Shown here: positions 13,501-27,308 of the stretch, piece by piece
Position numbering within the stretch: position 1 is the first letter of the stretch
How the letters are laid out: the number at the start of each line of letters is the position of its first letter
From: Pegea sp. RAD2-039
Taxonomy: Eukaryota; Chordata; Thaliacea; Salpida; Salpidae
Direction of reading: 5' to 3'
Length of the DNA stretch: 64,000 nucleotides
NCBI GenBank assembly: GCA_034620365.1
Contig: JAQGEQ010000020.1
Span: forward strand, 868,001 to 932,000
Notes under the pieces: model-generated
Told to the model about the DNA's origin: nothing
Seen by the model: only the letters and a program-made list of their open reading frames with translations
Databases searched by the model: none
Made by a program: the position numbers and the translations under genes

Positions 13501-16500
13501 CTTATAAGAAGAATTCTATACATTCTAGAGATCAAAAAAAGGAGTTAGATTATTAACCTAAATAAAAGCGTGACTAGAAAAGACAAGACAAGAACATAAA
13601 GGTCTGAATAGTTCTATGAAAGTTATTAAAATGTCATTTTAAGCTTTGACTACAAATTGACAACCACGGTAGATCAATACATAAAACAATAAATATTTTC
13701 ATATTTAAATTAAAATAACTGGAAGTTTCCCCTTAGATAGATCGTGAATTTTATCTAAACAATAAGATGGAAAAAAATGTTGAATAGGAAAATCTATATT
13801 CAACAAAAATCGATGGATTTTCGATTGACGTTTTCATGAAAATGTAAAAATATAAAAAACGATTAGAATAAAAACCATTTTTATTTAACAACAAGAAAAA
13901 TATTATATTAATAAATTTTAGATCATCTATTAGATTTCATGGCTAAAATTTCTGCTATTATATAAATTCTCATATTAGTTGGAAACATATAAATATTTTT
14001 GAAGTTATTTAGCACATTTTTTAAAATTCATTTTTTTAAATAAATAATTACAAAAATTACTTAAAAATATTACAGAATAATTGATTTAAAGTAACGAATT
14101 GTATAATAAACGATCAATAACAACTATAAGTTAAATTAGAACAAATTGCCAAATAGGAAAGCATTTGAAAAGAAGTCTTGCAAAACACTGAATTTATAAA
14201 GATTTTATGATTTTGTATGATTTCAGAATGAGTTTAAAATATTTCATTTTAATAATATCAGTTGTCGTTTTGAATGTGTAATAATCTGCAGTTTTAAAAC
14301 AGTTTTTTTTAATAATTTACTGAACAAATGTGGAAATTGTAGCAGTAATGCTGTGAAAGTTAAAATAATCTAAATTAAATTACCGAAAATTTCAATAAAA
14401 ATGTTCGACTAAATATTGCTAAGCATGAAGTGAGTCTCTAAATTCATCTACCAAATAAACTTGGCCTTTAGTTTAAACTTAACAAATGCAATAAGAGTTT
14501 CATAAATTTCTGATAAAGCATCCTGTGATTATAAGACGAGAGTTGAAAATGGGAACGACGTTAGAGTTCTACTTCTTACAAACTTTTCAAAACTACCCAG
14601 CAGCAAAATTTGTTTTAAATAATTGATGAGAAAAGTCCTGGCTGAGTTGAAAAGTAGAAAAATTTCTGCTAACTCATATAACAAGTTTTTGTGACAGCTA
14701 AACACGTTTGATTTTTTTTGTTTGGAAACTCACAACAACTTAATAGCAACATTTAGAATTATTTGTGAATCAAGTTCCTTCCGTGATTTGCTTTAACTAT
14801 AACAAGGAAAGCGTTTTGCATTTGAGGAGAGAATGAATAAACTGATACTTTACCCACATCTACTATTTAAATAGAATATAAAATTCATAATTTTCTATCT
14901 ATTTTAGTGGGTTTTGTAAACTGAGTTCTTTTGTTGGCAAACAAAAAACAAATAAGTTTTTATAAAGCTGTTTTTGAAGAACGACTAATTCTTGTAATAA
15001 AGACTTTTGAAATAAAGTTTTTCATAAGTTTGTTTTCATATTTACATTTGGTAAAGATTGATAAAAGCTAGAACTACAAGGTTTATATCTATAAATAACA
15101 ATTGTACTAATTTTCACTTCTTTCCAACCAGCTTTATTTCGTCGTCAAATATAAACAAAGTAAGCTGCAGCTGGTATAAACTATATGATTAATTTAAGTA
15201 CTATCATTTCCTTATTGAACTTTACTTTAATTGTAGCCATTAAAGATGATTTGTTTTGAAAGCTAAAAATCACTTACAGAGTAAACTCAAATTAGGCTTA
15301 AACTCAAATTAATTTTGGTTGAACTTTCGATGTATTTTTTTTTCAATATATTTCTGAATAAATAAACATAGCTTAAAATCACAAATAATTGATTTGTAGT
15401 TACATATTTTTGTAAAGTTTTCGATTGATATAGATTAAATGAATAACACAGAAATATGTAGATGTAAATTTAAGTGCTTGATATTTCTATTAAATTAATG
15501 GAAAGGAGTTTTACCTCAATTAAAATAGAAGAAATAGGTTGATTTTTTATAACCTTTTTTGAAATTGTAACTCAACAAAACACAAATATTATCTAGAAAC
15601 TCAAAATAGAAATTTTTCGGAATTCTTAGCTTAGTTGTAAACGTGAAAACCGATGAAAGATTTTTTCTGGCGTCAAAATTAAACAGACTTTTAATTCTTC
15701 CTCATGCATTATGTCAAAAAGAGTTTACATCATAATCAAAAATGACAAAAAGTCTTTTAAACTTCTAGAACCTTTGATAGTATCGAAACTTTTTCAATGA
15801 ACAAATCACTTTAGCTTTGGAGTAACTTAAGAATTAAAGATCTTGGAAAGCGTTTTAGCTTTCGTAATAAAAATTTTACTACTCACCTTGTTGTGAAAGG
15901 GAAGTTTCGGGAAAGTTTTTAGCTGCGTTGACTAAATCCTAGTGAAAAAATCATTATTTAATTGATGTAGGTATTTGTCTTCAGAATCATGTTAAGTCAA
16001 TATTTTGCCAGATTTTAGTATTGTTGTTAAAATAGTGTAGACACATATATGTAAATGTAAATCTATTAAATTGTAAGCAAAAACAATATTACATAGAAAA
16101 ATGTTTTCGTTATTAAGTGTTTCAAGTAACCAAAACATAAATTATTGATATTTTTAAGCTGAAACCTTACAGTACTGTTATCATAGCCAGTAGTGGTAAG
16201 TTATGCAAAAAACATCAGACAAAAAGTAAAAAAAAAAACATTGGAACCACTTCATTATAATTATATGTCCAAGTTTACTCAATTTACTGAATTAAATTTC
16301 CGAAAAAGAAAAAAAAACATATTTAACTGCATAATCAATGAGATTATAATTTATTTAGCACAAAATTAAATTATTCAAACTGCTAAAGATTATTTTGTGA
16401 TTAGATTATAAGGGAAAGTTTGAACACAATTTTTTTCAATTGATGCTGATGTTAAAAGAGTTTTTACTATCTGAATTTTGAAAAATATCAAATGATCTTA

Positions 16501-19035
16501 TAATTATTAGAACATCGACAACGTACGCTTTCGATTAAGTGATGAGGAAATTCTGTAAACACAGTTGTTGTATTCTGTGTTTATACTAATTTATATTAGG
16601 TTTTAGTTTGCAAATATTCAATAACAGCTTGAATGTTACTCCCAATTTTGATTAATATTAATAAAAAAGTTACAAAAGACAGAAACACAAACAATATGTT
16701 TACAAAGATGCTTTTGAAAATATTCTTTTTGTAATGTAATTTAGTTTTTATTTGAATGATTGATTTGAGTTTTTTACTTCAAGCAATTTAAGTTAAAAAA
16801 AAGTTGGTGCATTAAGTGTAAGGAATTTTGATTAGTTCTTGGGTAATGTTAGAAGTTTATATATTTCTCTTTACTCCAAAATCAGCTTCACACCTCTCAA
16901 AACCAATGATGTTTTTAGTAAAAAGTTGAAAACATAAAAATTGAAATATTGAAAATATTGAAGAAATGTTGAAAATTGTGGAATTTAAATTTTGGTTTAG
17001 CTCAGAATAAGGTTTCTAGATTAAAAGAAATTAGAATTGTAGAATTTATCACACCAATTTGAGTTTGATAAAAACGTAGAACTTCTTAAGGTCTAATGTA
17101 CATCTTGCCAATCTATCAATAATTTAAGATGACCATAGAAAGGTTTTAGAGATAAAAGCAGGGCAGATTTTTGTAGGCAGGAAAGTGTCACCTAAAGGTT
17201 ATACTAATTTCTAAAAAAATTAATCACTAAAGTAATTCAAAAGAAGAATGCAAAATGCTTTTTCATAGAATCAAACTAATTTGTATTAAAATATCTGAAG
17301 TTGGTTTTAAGCTCAAATTTCCGTTTTTATTTTTTCATTTTACTTTTCATTCATTATTTAGCTCTTTGATAATCAAGATTTTAGCGAAATGCAAGTAATA
17401 ATATTATTACACTTTTAACAAATTCAAACTGAACTTAGTTTTAATAATTTTAACTTTGATTCGTTACTTCATTCTTTTCATCAGTTTTATTTCCATTTTG
17501 AATCTCATCTTGCATTATTTATACCTTTTTCAGTTTAAAATAAGGGAGAAATAATTTACCTCAACTGAGCTTTTCCTCCTTTCCAAAAGCTTTGCAAGCT
17601 TAGAAACGAGTTCATTTAGGACTTCAGTTCCATTCGCTTCTTCAACTACAAAATTATCCGGTTTCCCGTCGGGCGCGATGTGCTGTTGAATTTACAAAGT
17701 TAAATACAAAATTATAAGCTGATGACACTAAGTATGCGTCATTGATGATATTTTAGTGTTCTGAAATATTAGTGAACAATCGCTTTTAATTGCACCTTAA
17801 TTTAAACGAAATAAAGTTAAAATATAAACTAGTTATAATATCTTTTTGGTACAAGATTAGATAATATTATAAAGAACATTTTAAAATAGTGAGGATTTGA
17901 TAAACGTTTTTTTAAATTTTCTTAGATGATGTAAAACTAGTCATTCAAACGGTTTCAAACTTAAGGCTGCTATGTAGCTTATAAAAAAGAAGTTTACAGA
18001 ATAAAAATGATTGTTTATAGAGCTACTTATAAATTTCTTGATTAATTCAAATGTAAAATCTTGGTAAATATAACAAAGAAAACATTTTAATCTTTAGCTA
18101 ACCTTTTCATAGGCCATCGCGCCATTATAACGTAATATATCGTTTCCCAAGTCTATCTTAGACAACGAGTTTCTCCTACAAATAAATGAAGAATTTACAA
18201 AAACTTTAATCTTTAGCATTGCTTATTTGAATTGAAACTTTGTATACACAAAAAAGCAATTTTTGATATAGCTTTGATTTATTAGCCTCTAAGTGAAAGT
18301 TTTGTTTAACTCATCATGTAATTACAATCGTTTTATCATCACGATTTTGTAACTTTTATTAAATATGTGATTTTTCATACAGCTTGAAAAAATTTAGTGA
18401 TAGTTATAATAGTTTTAGATTCTTAGAAAAATCGCAAATACTTAAAGTTGTGGCAATAACAAGCTACATAAATAAAATGAATTATATTATAAGTCTTTTA
18501 CATAAAGTTTATAAATTAATTAATTATCAATTTTGAATTTATACTTTTTCTTGAACTTTACAACAAATATAAGATTGCATTTGTAATGCCATCTTTGTCT
18601 GTCACGTTAATTAAGCATTACAAAGTTTTGATTTTGGATGACACACAAATCAGTAGAAGCTAGCTTCTCATTTTTTTGATCCAATTATTTACTTTTTAAA
18701 TTTGGCTCAAAACTTACAGCTCATTTCTGTCTAACAATTTTTAAATATTTTATAAGTTTATTTTTATAAATTTTATTATCGTAATTTAATACAAACTTTA
18801 AACTTATATATCCTAAATTTTGACTGTTTTTGTTACATTATAATAACAAATCTTACTGTAGATGTTCTTCTGAAGATTTGCTTGCTTTAGCGAATAAAAC
18901 AGAATTCGGAAAAATGAAATCCCAAATTTTATTGTTTAAGCAATTATACGATGCTCCCACATACAATAAGCCACAAATGAAGATAAAATGGCTTTTCTTT
19001 GTTTGTGATTTATAACTTAATTTTTTTTTATACAT
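10585..19035 (-). CDS. CACNA2D: Voltage-gated calcium channel alpha2/delta subunit, N-terminal half
   Basis: Seven exons on the minus strand join in phase: 18857-19035, 18103-18175, 17560-17682, 15887-15938, 13133-13234, 12222-12411 and 10585-10735. The first encodes a basic start and a hydrophobic signal segment. Later exons give the VWA_N region (LVSKLAKLLERRKSS; then LKWQYFGSTEGYLRIYP and a DCRDQMW block). They are followed by the start of the VWA domain with an intact metal-ion site, DNSGS, in VILLDNSGSMHGLRMTIA. Together these are diagnostic of alpha2/delta, closest by eye to the alpha2/delta-3 type. The family protein is extracellular and GPI- or membrane-anchored, and promotes surface delivery of CaV channels. 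The rest of VWA, the Cache domains and the C terminus are not in these exons. They should lie further left, around or beyond the LRR gene. Confidence 0.85.
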
Positions 19036-22000
19036 TTTAAATCTAAATTTTAGAAAAGAGCCTTATCTTAAAGACTACTGAAGCACTGTAAAAATGACTT
19101 TTATTTTTAATCTATATTAAAGAGCATTTATGTTATAATTTACAGTAATACTATTAAATTTAGTTTTTAACTATAATATTTACTACAAACCTTATGAGTT
19201 GCAATGCTTGATGTAATTACATACATATCAAGCTACTGTTTTCGGTCCCGTTCTAACTTTTATGTAGGAAGAATTATATTTACCTAATATTTAAAGTATT
19301 ACTGGCAATAAAAGAAGCAACCAAACAGTTTTATTAACATAATTTTTTTGGAATTTATGTTCTGAACTACTGACCTAAATTTCGAACGCTTTTACGTTAA
19401 TTTTTTTAAATAGTTTTACTTTGAATAATCAATAATGAAGATTTTAAAGAACTTGAATATTTCTAACAAATATACTAAAATAATTTCAGACTTTAATTAA
19501 ACAAAATCTAAGTATTTAATCATAAAAGCATTTTTGCAATGAGCGGCAAATAATCCTATCATACTAAGAGTTTGAATGCTAAGAGTTTTATAATCAACAA
19601 AACTTTCAAACAATTTGCAAAAAAATTGCTTTACCAACTATTTTAGAAAACTATTGCTGTAATAGTATGTTACTTTGACAAACGATAATCTTAAAAATAA
19701 CAACTTTGTTTATAAACAAACTATACAAAACTAGCTTACACTACATTTTCTCAGATAAAAGTTAATTGTTATTTGTTTTTAAAACCATCTATAAAATGGT
19801 AAATTGTCAATTAATTCTTGTTCACTAAAACTAATTCAACTTTTATATAGTTTACTGAAAACTTTTGCAATTTTTACTGTTCTATTCGTACAATTTGTCA
19901 TATAATAGAAGTGAAAAAGTTGTTACTAGTGAATTTTTTTATGTTCTGGCTCCAGCTAAACAAAAAAAGTTTTGTGATATTTTTTTTATTTATACTGACA
20001 CCCCGCGGTAGTAAGTATTTTGTCGTTTACATAAGAGGGTCTTAACCTATTTTTACAAGTATGAAAACTTCAATTATCAATATCATCAGATTTTATTTTT
20101 AGTGTACTCATACTGTTGTATACTCGTCTAGTAGTCTAATAAGGTCTTCGATTTTTGTAACTCTACTTTAAACTCCATATGAAGAATAGAAAATTAATCA
20201 AACAATCAGGTAAACAGTTTCGATGCCTTAATCGGTAAAACTTATCAGCCAACAAAACTAAGTAAAACGCATGTGCTACCATAGAGACTTGTGAATACTT
20301 TTTTAGTGGGGTTCATACTCTTTGAAATAATTGCATCACTCATCTTAGTATTCTTGTTGATTCTTGCTTATTATAAGTTAATTAGTGATTAAGCTATTTG
20401 TGAAAAGATTAACTAGAAGTGATTGTGCGGTAGTAACATATGGTACCTTGTGCACGATAATTATAAAATTGCGTAATTATTAATTTATCTCACTAAGGGT
20501 TTTACTTTTATTTATCTATTTATTGTTTATTTACTACTTATTTATTTATCTAAAATATTAAACAAATTTTACGAATATTTATTTTACTCAAAATTTAATT
20601 TTCAAATCTTCCATTAAAAATCATTTAGCTTTGTTGCAATGTCGAATATTAGTCGTTGAAAAAATTAATCTTTTTAAATCTATACTTTGTAATAAACAAG
20701 TAATATAATTTTTTTCATTTTCTATCTTTAAAACAAAATTTGATTTAATTTAAGTTTTATTTATTCAAAAACTAAAAGGATATAAGCTCAAATACAAAAT
20801 TTGTACTTTCCTATTTTATTGTTCTACTGACAAACTTATTTCTCTATAAAAATTCTTTAAATATCTTTATTTCATTCATATATCCTGAAATGATTTTGAA
20901 ATTCTAACATTAGCTTTTTCATATCCAAAAAATTAGCATTTAATTAACCTTTAAAATGTCCTTGATAATATGCAAGTCATTGCATGAGGCCCACGTTATT
21001 TCATGATAATTAGATTTGTATTTTAAAATTAACTTTATAAGCTTAAGAAAAATTTTAAGCGACTTGAACAGGAGAAACTTTTGGTAACTTGGAAACGTTC
21101 ATAATTCATTTACTTCTTATTACAGTCTTTAATCGTTTATTTTAAAGCTAATAACAGCTGCTTTTATGACTTAAAACCTGAGGGATGTTGCAGGTAGATT
21201 TTCGAGTAAAAAAACTATAAAGATGTTGAATTTAATTAATATTTTAATTTATTGCGCTGCATTTGATAAAAGTCTATATGCTGAGATCTATTCTTTGATT
21301 GTCAAGTTGATACCTCGTTTTAACAAATTTTATATACTTGTAAACTGATGACTTAATCGGAGCAAAAATAGTTTTGTATCAGATAGAAAAAGGCGAGCAA
21401 CTACTGGCCAATAAATAATTTATCACGGACATTGATTTGGTCTACATAAATAAATTGGTCTTGTACAGAGCTGACAATAAGAGTTTAATATAGATTAGAG
21501 GTTTATTTTATTTATTATTTTGTAGCAGCTTTATTTCACAAATATTATTTCTTATCAATAAAAAGAATAAAATAATTTTTCTAATAAAAATCATTTTAAG
21601 TATGCAGATAGAGATGAATCAAGAATTACCAAAAACCTTAGTGATAGTTTAATGCTTTATCTGCAAATTAATATCCATAAATCTTACTAGTATCAACTCT
21701 TGGCATAAATTAAATGAAAATTTGTGGTATTAATCGCCAAAAAATTTTAAACGTCACGTGACAAAAACTAAATGTTAATTAAAGCAAATGAAACATTGAA
21801 TTATTATGTACTTGCATTTTACTCAGTGAAATATTTATCTTTAAACAATTTTTTTATATAATAACCATCAAATACGGAGTGGATATAAAAGTTAAATGCT
21901 GACCTGACGAAGTTATAATAGTTTAATATAAATGATTTAGATATTATATATACCTTAATAGAAATCCATTTAACATATTTAAACATAGTATTTACAGATA

Positions 22001-22355
22001 AATTTATTATGACAGTAAAAAGTATCGTTTTAAATTACTTTCTACAAATTTATGTTATTACAAAAACAGTTAAAGTTAAGCTTTTTTGAAGAACTGCAAA
22101 AGAGTCATTATTAAATTCAGACATTAGTTTAACAATTTGAAGATATATTTTCAAACAAATACATTTCCATATCTGTTTCATACTCAAAAGATGTATGTCA
22201 TATATATGATGAGTTTCAACAAAATTACACATTATTGAACTTAGGAAATTACTACAATCACGCGATTTGATGATCAAACAATGAAACTGATTCAATGTAA
22301 ATACAGCTTTGATGGAAATATGAAAACAACAGATCCTAAATGATCAGGAAGAAAA
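19036..22355. other. AT-rich intergenic region
   Basis: Nothing codes convincingly on either strand. It contains simple AT-rich runs, including an imperfect TTTA-rich tract near 20505-20560. It probably holds the promoter and 5' UTR of the alpha2/delta gene and the 3' UTR of SS18. Confidence 0.5.
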
Positions 22356-23141
22356 TTACTGGTGTTGATAGCTTGAGTACTGGGCTGGTTGGTACTGTTG
22401 TTGCTGTTGTTGATAATTGACCTGATGAGAAGGGTATTTAGGTTGGTGCATCACAGATACATCACTGTAATTTCCTACAGCTGGTGGGTTAGCTGGTTGT
22501 TGGTGATATTGGGGATAAGCTTGCTGAGGTGGTGGGTGGTGCATTTCATTGTAACTTGTCATTGCTGGAGGCCGATGTGATTGATGTTGGTTATATTGCA
22601 TGGGGGTTGTTTGAACAGCATATTGATGTTGTTGTTGTGGAGGTTGAAGTGTTTGTTGTTGATTAGATTGTAGCTGATCTAAGGGTGCTGATGAAACTCG
22701 AGGGTTTGATGGATGTTGCATTGGTTGATCAGTACTTGAAAAGATGTAGCCTTGATTTAAGGTTCCTGGCATTGGTGTTTGATGAGAAACTGTAGGTCCT
22801 GGTGCTGTGTTGTTTGTAGATGGCATTGCAGAAGTAATTACTGATATTGAATCAGATTTTTCTGGATTACTTAAAGATGTTTTAGGAGCATTTGAAGAGT
22901 TTAGATCAGTTGCTGGCATTAAACTTTGTGAACCACTTTGATTTGAATCTGCCACAGTTGCTAACCAAACCAGATTTCGATGCAATTGAGATTGGTATTT
23001 TGCTGACTCTGCAGCTCGTCCTTTAGCCTGCTGATCAGAGATACATTGAATCAGGTGACAATTTTCTTCAAGCAATTTCTGAATTGTTTCCGGATCAGGA
23101 TCCTGTTTACGGCCAAGAGGTGCAAGAAAAGTTAACGACAT
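22356..23141 (-). CDS. SS18: SS18-family BAF complex subunit, intronless
   Basis: A single uninterrupted frame of 261 codons. Residues about 15-75 are the SSXT/SNH domain: PETIQKLLEENCHLIQCI, then KGRAAESAKYQSQLHRNLV and WLATVADSNQ, nearly collinear with human SS18 and SS18L1. The rest is rich in Q, P, S and Y and ends in a QPAQYSSYQHQ-type tail, like the QPGY activation domain. In animals this protein binds the SMARCA4/BRM ATPase in nuclear BAF (SWI/SNF) remodellers. The protein is shorter than the human one (about 418 residues). The coding region has no introns, unlike most neighbours. A spliced 5' UTR cannot be excluded. SS18 versus SS18L1 cannot be separated here and probably predates their split. 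Confidence 0.92.
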   Translation of the reverse strand: MSLTFLAPLGRKQDPDPETIQKLLEENCHLIQCISDQQAKGRAAESAKYQSQLHRNLVWLATVADSNQSGSQSLMPATDLNSSNAPKTSLSNPEKSDSISVITSAMPSTNNTAPGPTVSHQTPMPGTLNQGYIFSSTDQPMQHPSNPRVSSAPLDQLQSNQQQTLQPPQQQHQYAVQTTPMQYNQHQSHRPPAMTSYNEMHHPPPQQAYPQYHQQPANPPAVGNYSDVSVMHQPKYPSHQVNYQQQQQQYQPAQYSSYQHQ

Positions 23142-25005
23142 GCTTTTAAGAAAAAGTCTGAAAAGTAATTTAATTTATAATTTAAAAAAAATGAAATCTT
23201 TGAGAACACTTTTAAGAGATTCAATTTTATAAAAATTAAACAAGCCAATGGAAAATATCAAACATTTAAATATAAATAGACAAAATCACAAATGACAAGT
23301 TTTGAATGAATTTCTTTAGTTTATTCAATACATCAATTTAAAAGCAAACAATAGTATGTCAGAAATCAGTTTATAAAATGAAATATAGGATACTTAAAAG
23401 CAATAAATATTTACTTCATTAAAAGATAGAAAAATAGTATTTATAAAAAATTTTAAATAATAAATTTAATTGATTGTCACAGTCAACTATTTTTACTATC
23501 AGAATGATAATTATCAAATAAATTTTATGAGATAGAACTAGTTTCTAAAATTATTAAATATCATCAAAAATATTTTAGGAGAAAGATTCATATAATAGAA
23601 ATAAGCATAAATTCTGAATATATAAAAAACATCAAACAAGAAATAGAACTCAAATAAGTTAATTAACTAAAACACAAACTATTTTGAATTCATTATAAAT
23701 TTTGAAGTATTTTAATTATTAATATGTAAATAAAACCTTAATATTGTAAAAAAATATTCGACTGATTATATAAAACGATAAAGATTTACTTCAAAATATT
23801 TCAAGATTATCTTCAAATTTTTTATTCAACTTCACATATTTAAAACATTAAAAAATTATATTAAGCGGTGGCAATAACCAATTTCAAATAAATAAACAAA
23901 AAATAAGTTGTTTCTGGAATATTTATTTATTCTAAAAATGTATATATGATCACACCATAAGTAAATCTTACATAACAAAATAAAAACATATTTATGTAAT
24001 GAAATAATATAAAATTATTTCTTGTAAAAAAATCAAAATTTAAAACTAATTAAAATCATATCATAAACAAAAATATATGAATGTACCAAAGATACAAGTC
24101 AGAAAAGTATTTAAAATATAATCTTTATAAATAAGATGGTTATACTATACGAAGCTTAATTAAATTTAGAACTAATTTAAGAACAAAAGAGTTATAAGAA
24201 ATTTAAATTATTATATAAAATTGGTAAATGAAAGTTTGCCATTAAAAATAAGTTAAAGGTTTAAAGCAGTCAATTTATAATAAAAAGAATTTTACCAAGT
24301 AGTTTAACCTTATGATTATATTTAAGAAAGTATAAAAAAGATTTTATATAAATAAAGAGAAAATAAACTGTTACTTTAACATTCTGAAATATATTTATTT
24401 ATTGATTTATTTATTATATTTATCAATTAAAATTCGAATTTGAAGATTTTAAAGGCAGTAAAATATTTAACAAGTTTAATGAAGTTTTATTCAAAAACTT
24501 CATTATAAAAAAAAATTAAATAAATCGTAAACATAAATTTCTTTAGAACATTTTGGCAGTATTTTTGAAACGATATATTTTATGAAGAAATTTAATATAA
24601 GAAATATCCAACAAAATAAAACTTAGCTTTACCGAACACTATATTTTCAAAGATGGTAGATTTAAGATAGCTTCAATCACCAAAGCTATGGCTTATCTTA
24701 TGAAATGTAAAAAAATGAAACATATAAATTATAGATTAAATATCTACAAATTTGAGTAAAGATTTTAAAAGTCTGATTTTTTTAACTTTCTTATTTGTTA
24801 GGATGCATGTGTACTATTATTCCAAATGGCGGGTGCCTTATATCGCACAACAATCAAATATTTAATCTTACTACTAGCTAAAGTAGTATTATGAGATAAC
24901 TGATCATATCAAAAATATTTTTTTTTAAATTTATTAGGAATAAATTAGTAGATTTCCTTAAGATTCAAAAGAATCAAAAAAGTAACTAATAAAACAGCAA
25001 AAAAT
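23142..25005. other. AT-rich intergenic region
   Basis: Very AT-rich sequence upstream of SS18. No coding frame, RNA gene or clear repeat is recognised before the LINE relic begins. Confidence 0.5.
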
Positions 25006-25007
25006 GA

Positions 25008-26990
25008 AGCCTTGATTTTGTGAACGTTGCAAAGGTATCAAGAACCAGAGCGAAGACCTCAAATCATCAAAGACCGTTGAAAGTGTTCTTTCAGGAAAAC
25101 TAGAACACACGTAAGTTTCTTGCCAAGGTATATAAACTAAAGCTTGACAAAAAATTTGAGCGCATTAGAGTAGCACATAATATGTGTGAAGATGATCGCT
25201 TAGAAAATAAGCGTCTCCTAAAAGAGGCGTATAACCGAAGTCAGAAGGAACAACCAACTGATTTCAAATACAAAGTTCGAGGTCCACCATGGGCCTTGAC
25301 AATTTTCAAGGTTTTTTGAAAAAAAAAACAGAAGTGGCAAATAACTACTGGTTCCAGAGCTTCTTTTGTACATGCTCTCCGCACACAATTGTGAATACCA
25401 TCCTTCTACCCCAGATATAGATTCACAGAAACCTATTATCAAATCTCACGAGCTTCAAATACAATTCTTCTGTTACATTAGATATGTTTTTCAACGCGCT
25501 GTCGATTATTAACAACATTTTCCGATTGAAAGCTCTTTTGCATTTTCAAGATTTCACATTTGTTTTTATTACTGAAATTTGGTTGAAACCGGTTTATCCT
25601 GATTCTTTTCAGGTTGGCGGTAATCTTTTTTGTGTTTTGCGTTGTGACAGACTTATTATGTTATTTACAAAACATCGCTCAACCCAAAGATCTTCAGAAT
25701 TCAGATCGATGCCATTAATTGTCCAATATTTGAGATTATTGTTTTCAATTTTCATTACTCAAAGTCGAAATTTTATCGTTTTGTATGTACCTACCTACCA
25801 CCCTCTAAAATTAATGATGAAGTTACTGTTAAAGCCTTATTGAAGGGTTTGAAGAGTGATGTGTATTCTGGGTTATATATTTTGGGGGATTTTAGTTTTA
25901 GTAAAATTGATTGAAATAACCCGAGTTCAACACTTATAAGAAAATCGTACAACTCGGATAGCGACAATCCTAATTCATTCATTTTAAGTTATGCCTTTTT
26001 GAGCTTCCTCGATGCCAATAACCTATCTCAGATGGTTACATTTCCAATCCAAGTTAATGGTAATATTTTGAATCTTCTTACCACATCAAACTCTCAGAAC
26101 ATTATCTACGTTGATCAAAAAGATTCTTTTACTCTAATATTCGATCACAACATGATTGAATTCAAGCTCCATCAAACTTTTTCCATGAACGTTAAGACTT
26201 CAAATAAATGGAATTTTTATCGTAGAAATTATAATGGTATCAACAAGTTTCTGTCGGTTGTTGACTGGACTTCTGTTTTCAACTCTACCGAAGATATCAA
26301 TATTATTTACTTAAGGCTTACATCGTTAAAGAGTCAATAGAAAATTCATACCTTTTTATCAAGTCAACGAAACCCATATTTGCCCAAATATTTAAGGAAC
26401 TTACAACATCTAATAACCTCCTATACAAACAAACTAAAGCAGACTCTTCCATCAAATCTCTGTATAAAGTTCTGTGGATAGTTAGGGAGAATTATAGTTC
26501 AAATTTCTATTTAGGAAGAGAAAGGGAAGTTTTATCTTCACCTAGCAAGAAAACCTTTTTTGGCTTCATAAATCACAAGCTTAAGGCGAGATCTCAAATA
26601 CTTCCCTTGCTTAGTAACATCAACCAGCTTGTGATGGAACCAGAAAATAAAGCTGAGTTGCTAAACAATCAATTTAATAGCATTTTTATAACCGATGATC
26701 GCAATACTTCTTCTCTTTCCTACTCCAACATTCTTAAAAATGTCTCTGAGATGATATATCTTGACACAATGGTCGATACGGTAGCTAAGGCTATTTCTTT
26801 TTAAATCATCAGTTTTCAACACCCCACATCAGATCCTTGCTTTGTTTTTAAGAACAACTTCTTCGCTAGTAAACTACAGACCAGTTTGACTGACTTCGGT
26901 TATCTGCAGAACTGAAGAACACATCATTCAAAAGATACTATCAGAAGGACACTGAGTAAAGTGGTGAACTGCCTATGGGGCTCCAACTCC
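25008..26990 (+). mobile_element. CR1/Jockey-like LINE relic, copy A
   Basis: A degenerate non-LTR retrotransposon. Its first 270 bases match the end of ORF1 in the copy at 51-53 kb (shared GVRVAH-MCEDDRLENKRLL and KVRGPPWAL segments). Next comes an AP-endonuclease domain: NALSIINNIF, FVFITEIWLKP, a GDFSFSKIDW block, and FDHN where SDH is expected. It then runs into the linker and the start of the reverse transcriptase (RPVSLTSVICR near 26880). Several frames are needed, so frameshifts and stops break it. The polymerase core and 3' end are missing. It preserves endonuclease sequence that the 51-53 kb copy has lost. Confidence 0.8.
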
Positions 26991-27308
26991 AGTTTTGATA
27001 TCCATAAGTATACAAGCCTTATTTAGCATTGAAACTAACATACTAAGTGAATTTTGATTAAATTAGATAATTATGCAAACCAAACTTATGCAAGTAGGGT
27101 TGAAACAGCATCTTTTGATTAATAACAAAGCTAAGAAAAATTAGTTTTACAAATATATCTTGGCGTGTCAAATTAGGGTACGATTTGTGTTCTTTTAGCA
27201 CCTACTTTGGTGGTAATTTGATATTTATCAAGAGACACGATTTTAGTAATTTGTATTTATTTTTAAAGTATCAAAAACAAAAGGTAAAGCTCAAAACACA
27301 ATGTAAAA
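26991..27308. other. Spacer downstream of ANKRD39
   Basis: AT-rich sequence between the LINE relic and the ANKRD39 stop codon. It is expected to include the ANKRD39 3' UTR. No other feature is seen. Confidence 0.5.

Noticed and set aside
22389-22580. Plus-strand ORF opposite SS18
   Set aside because: Shadow of the Q/P-rich repeat codons of SS18.
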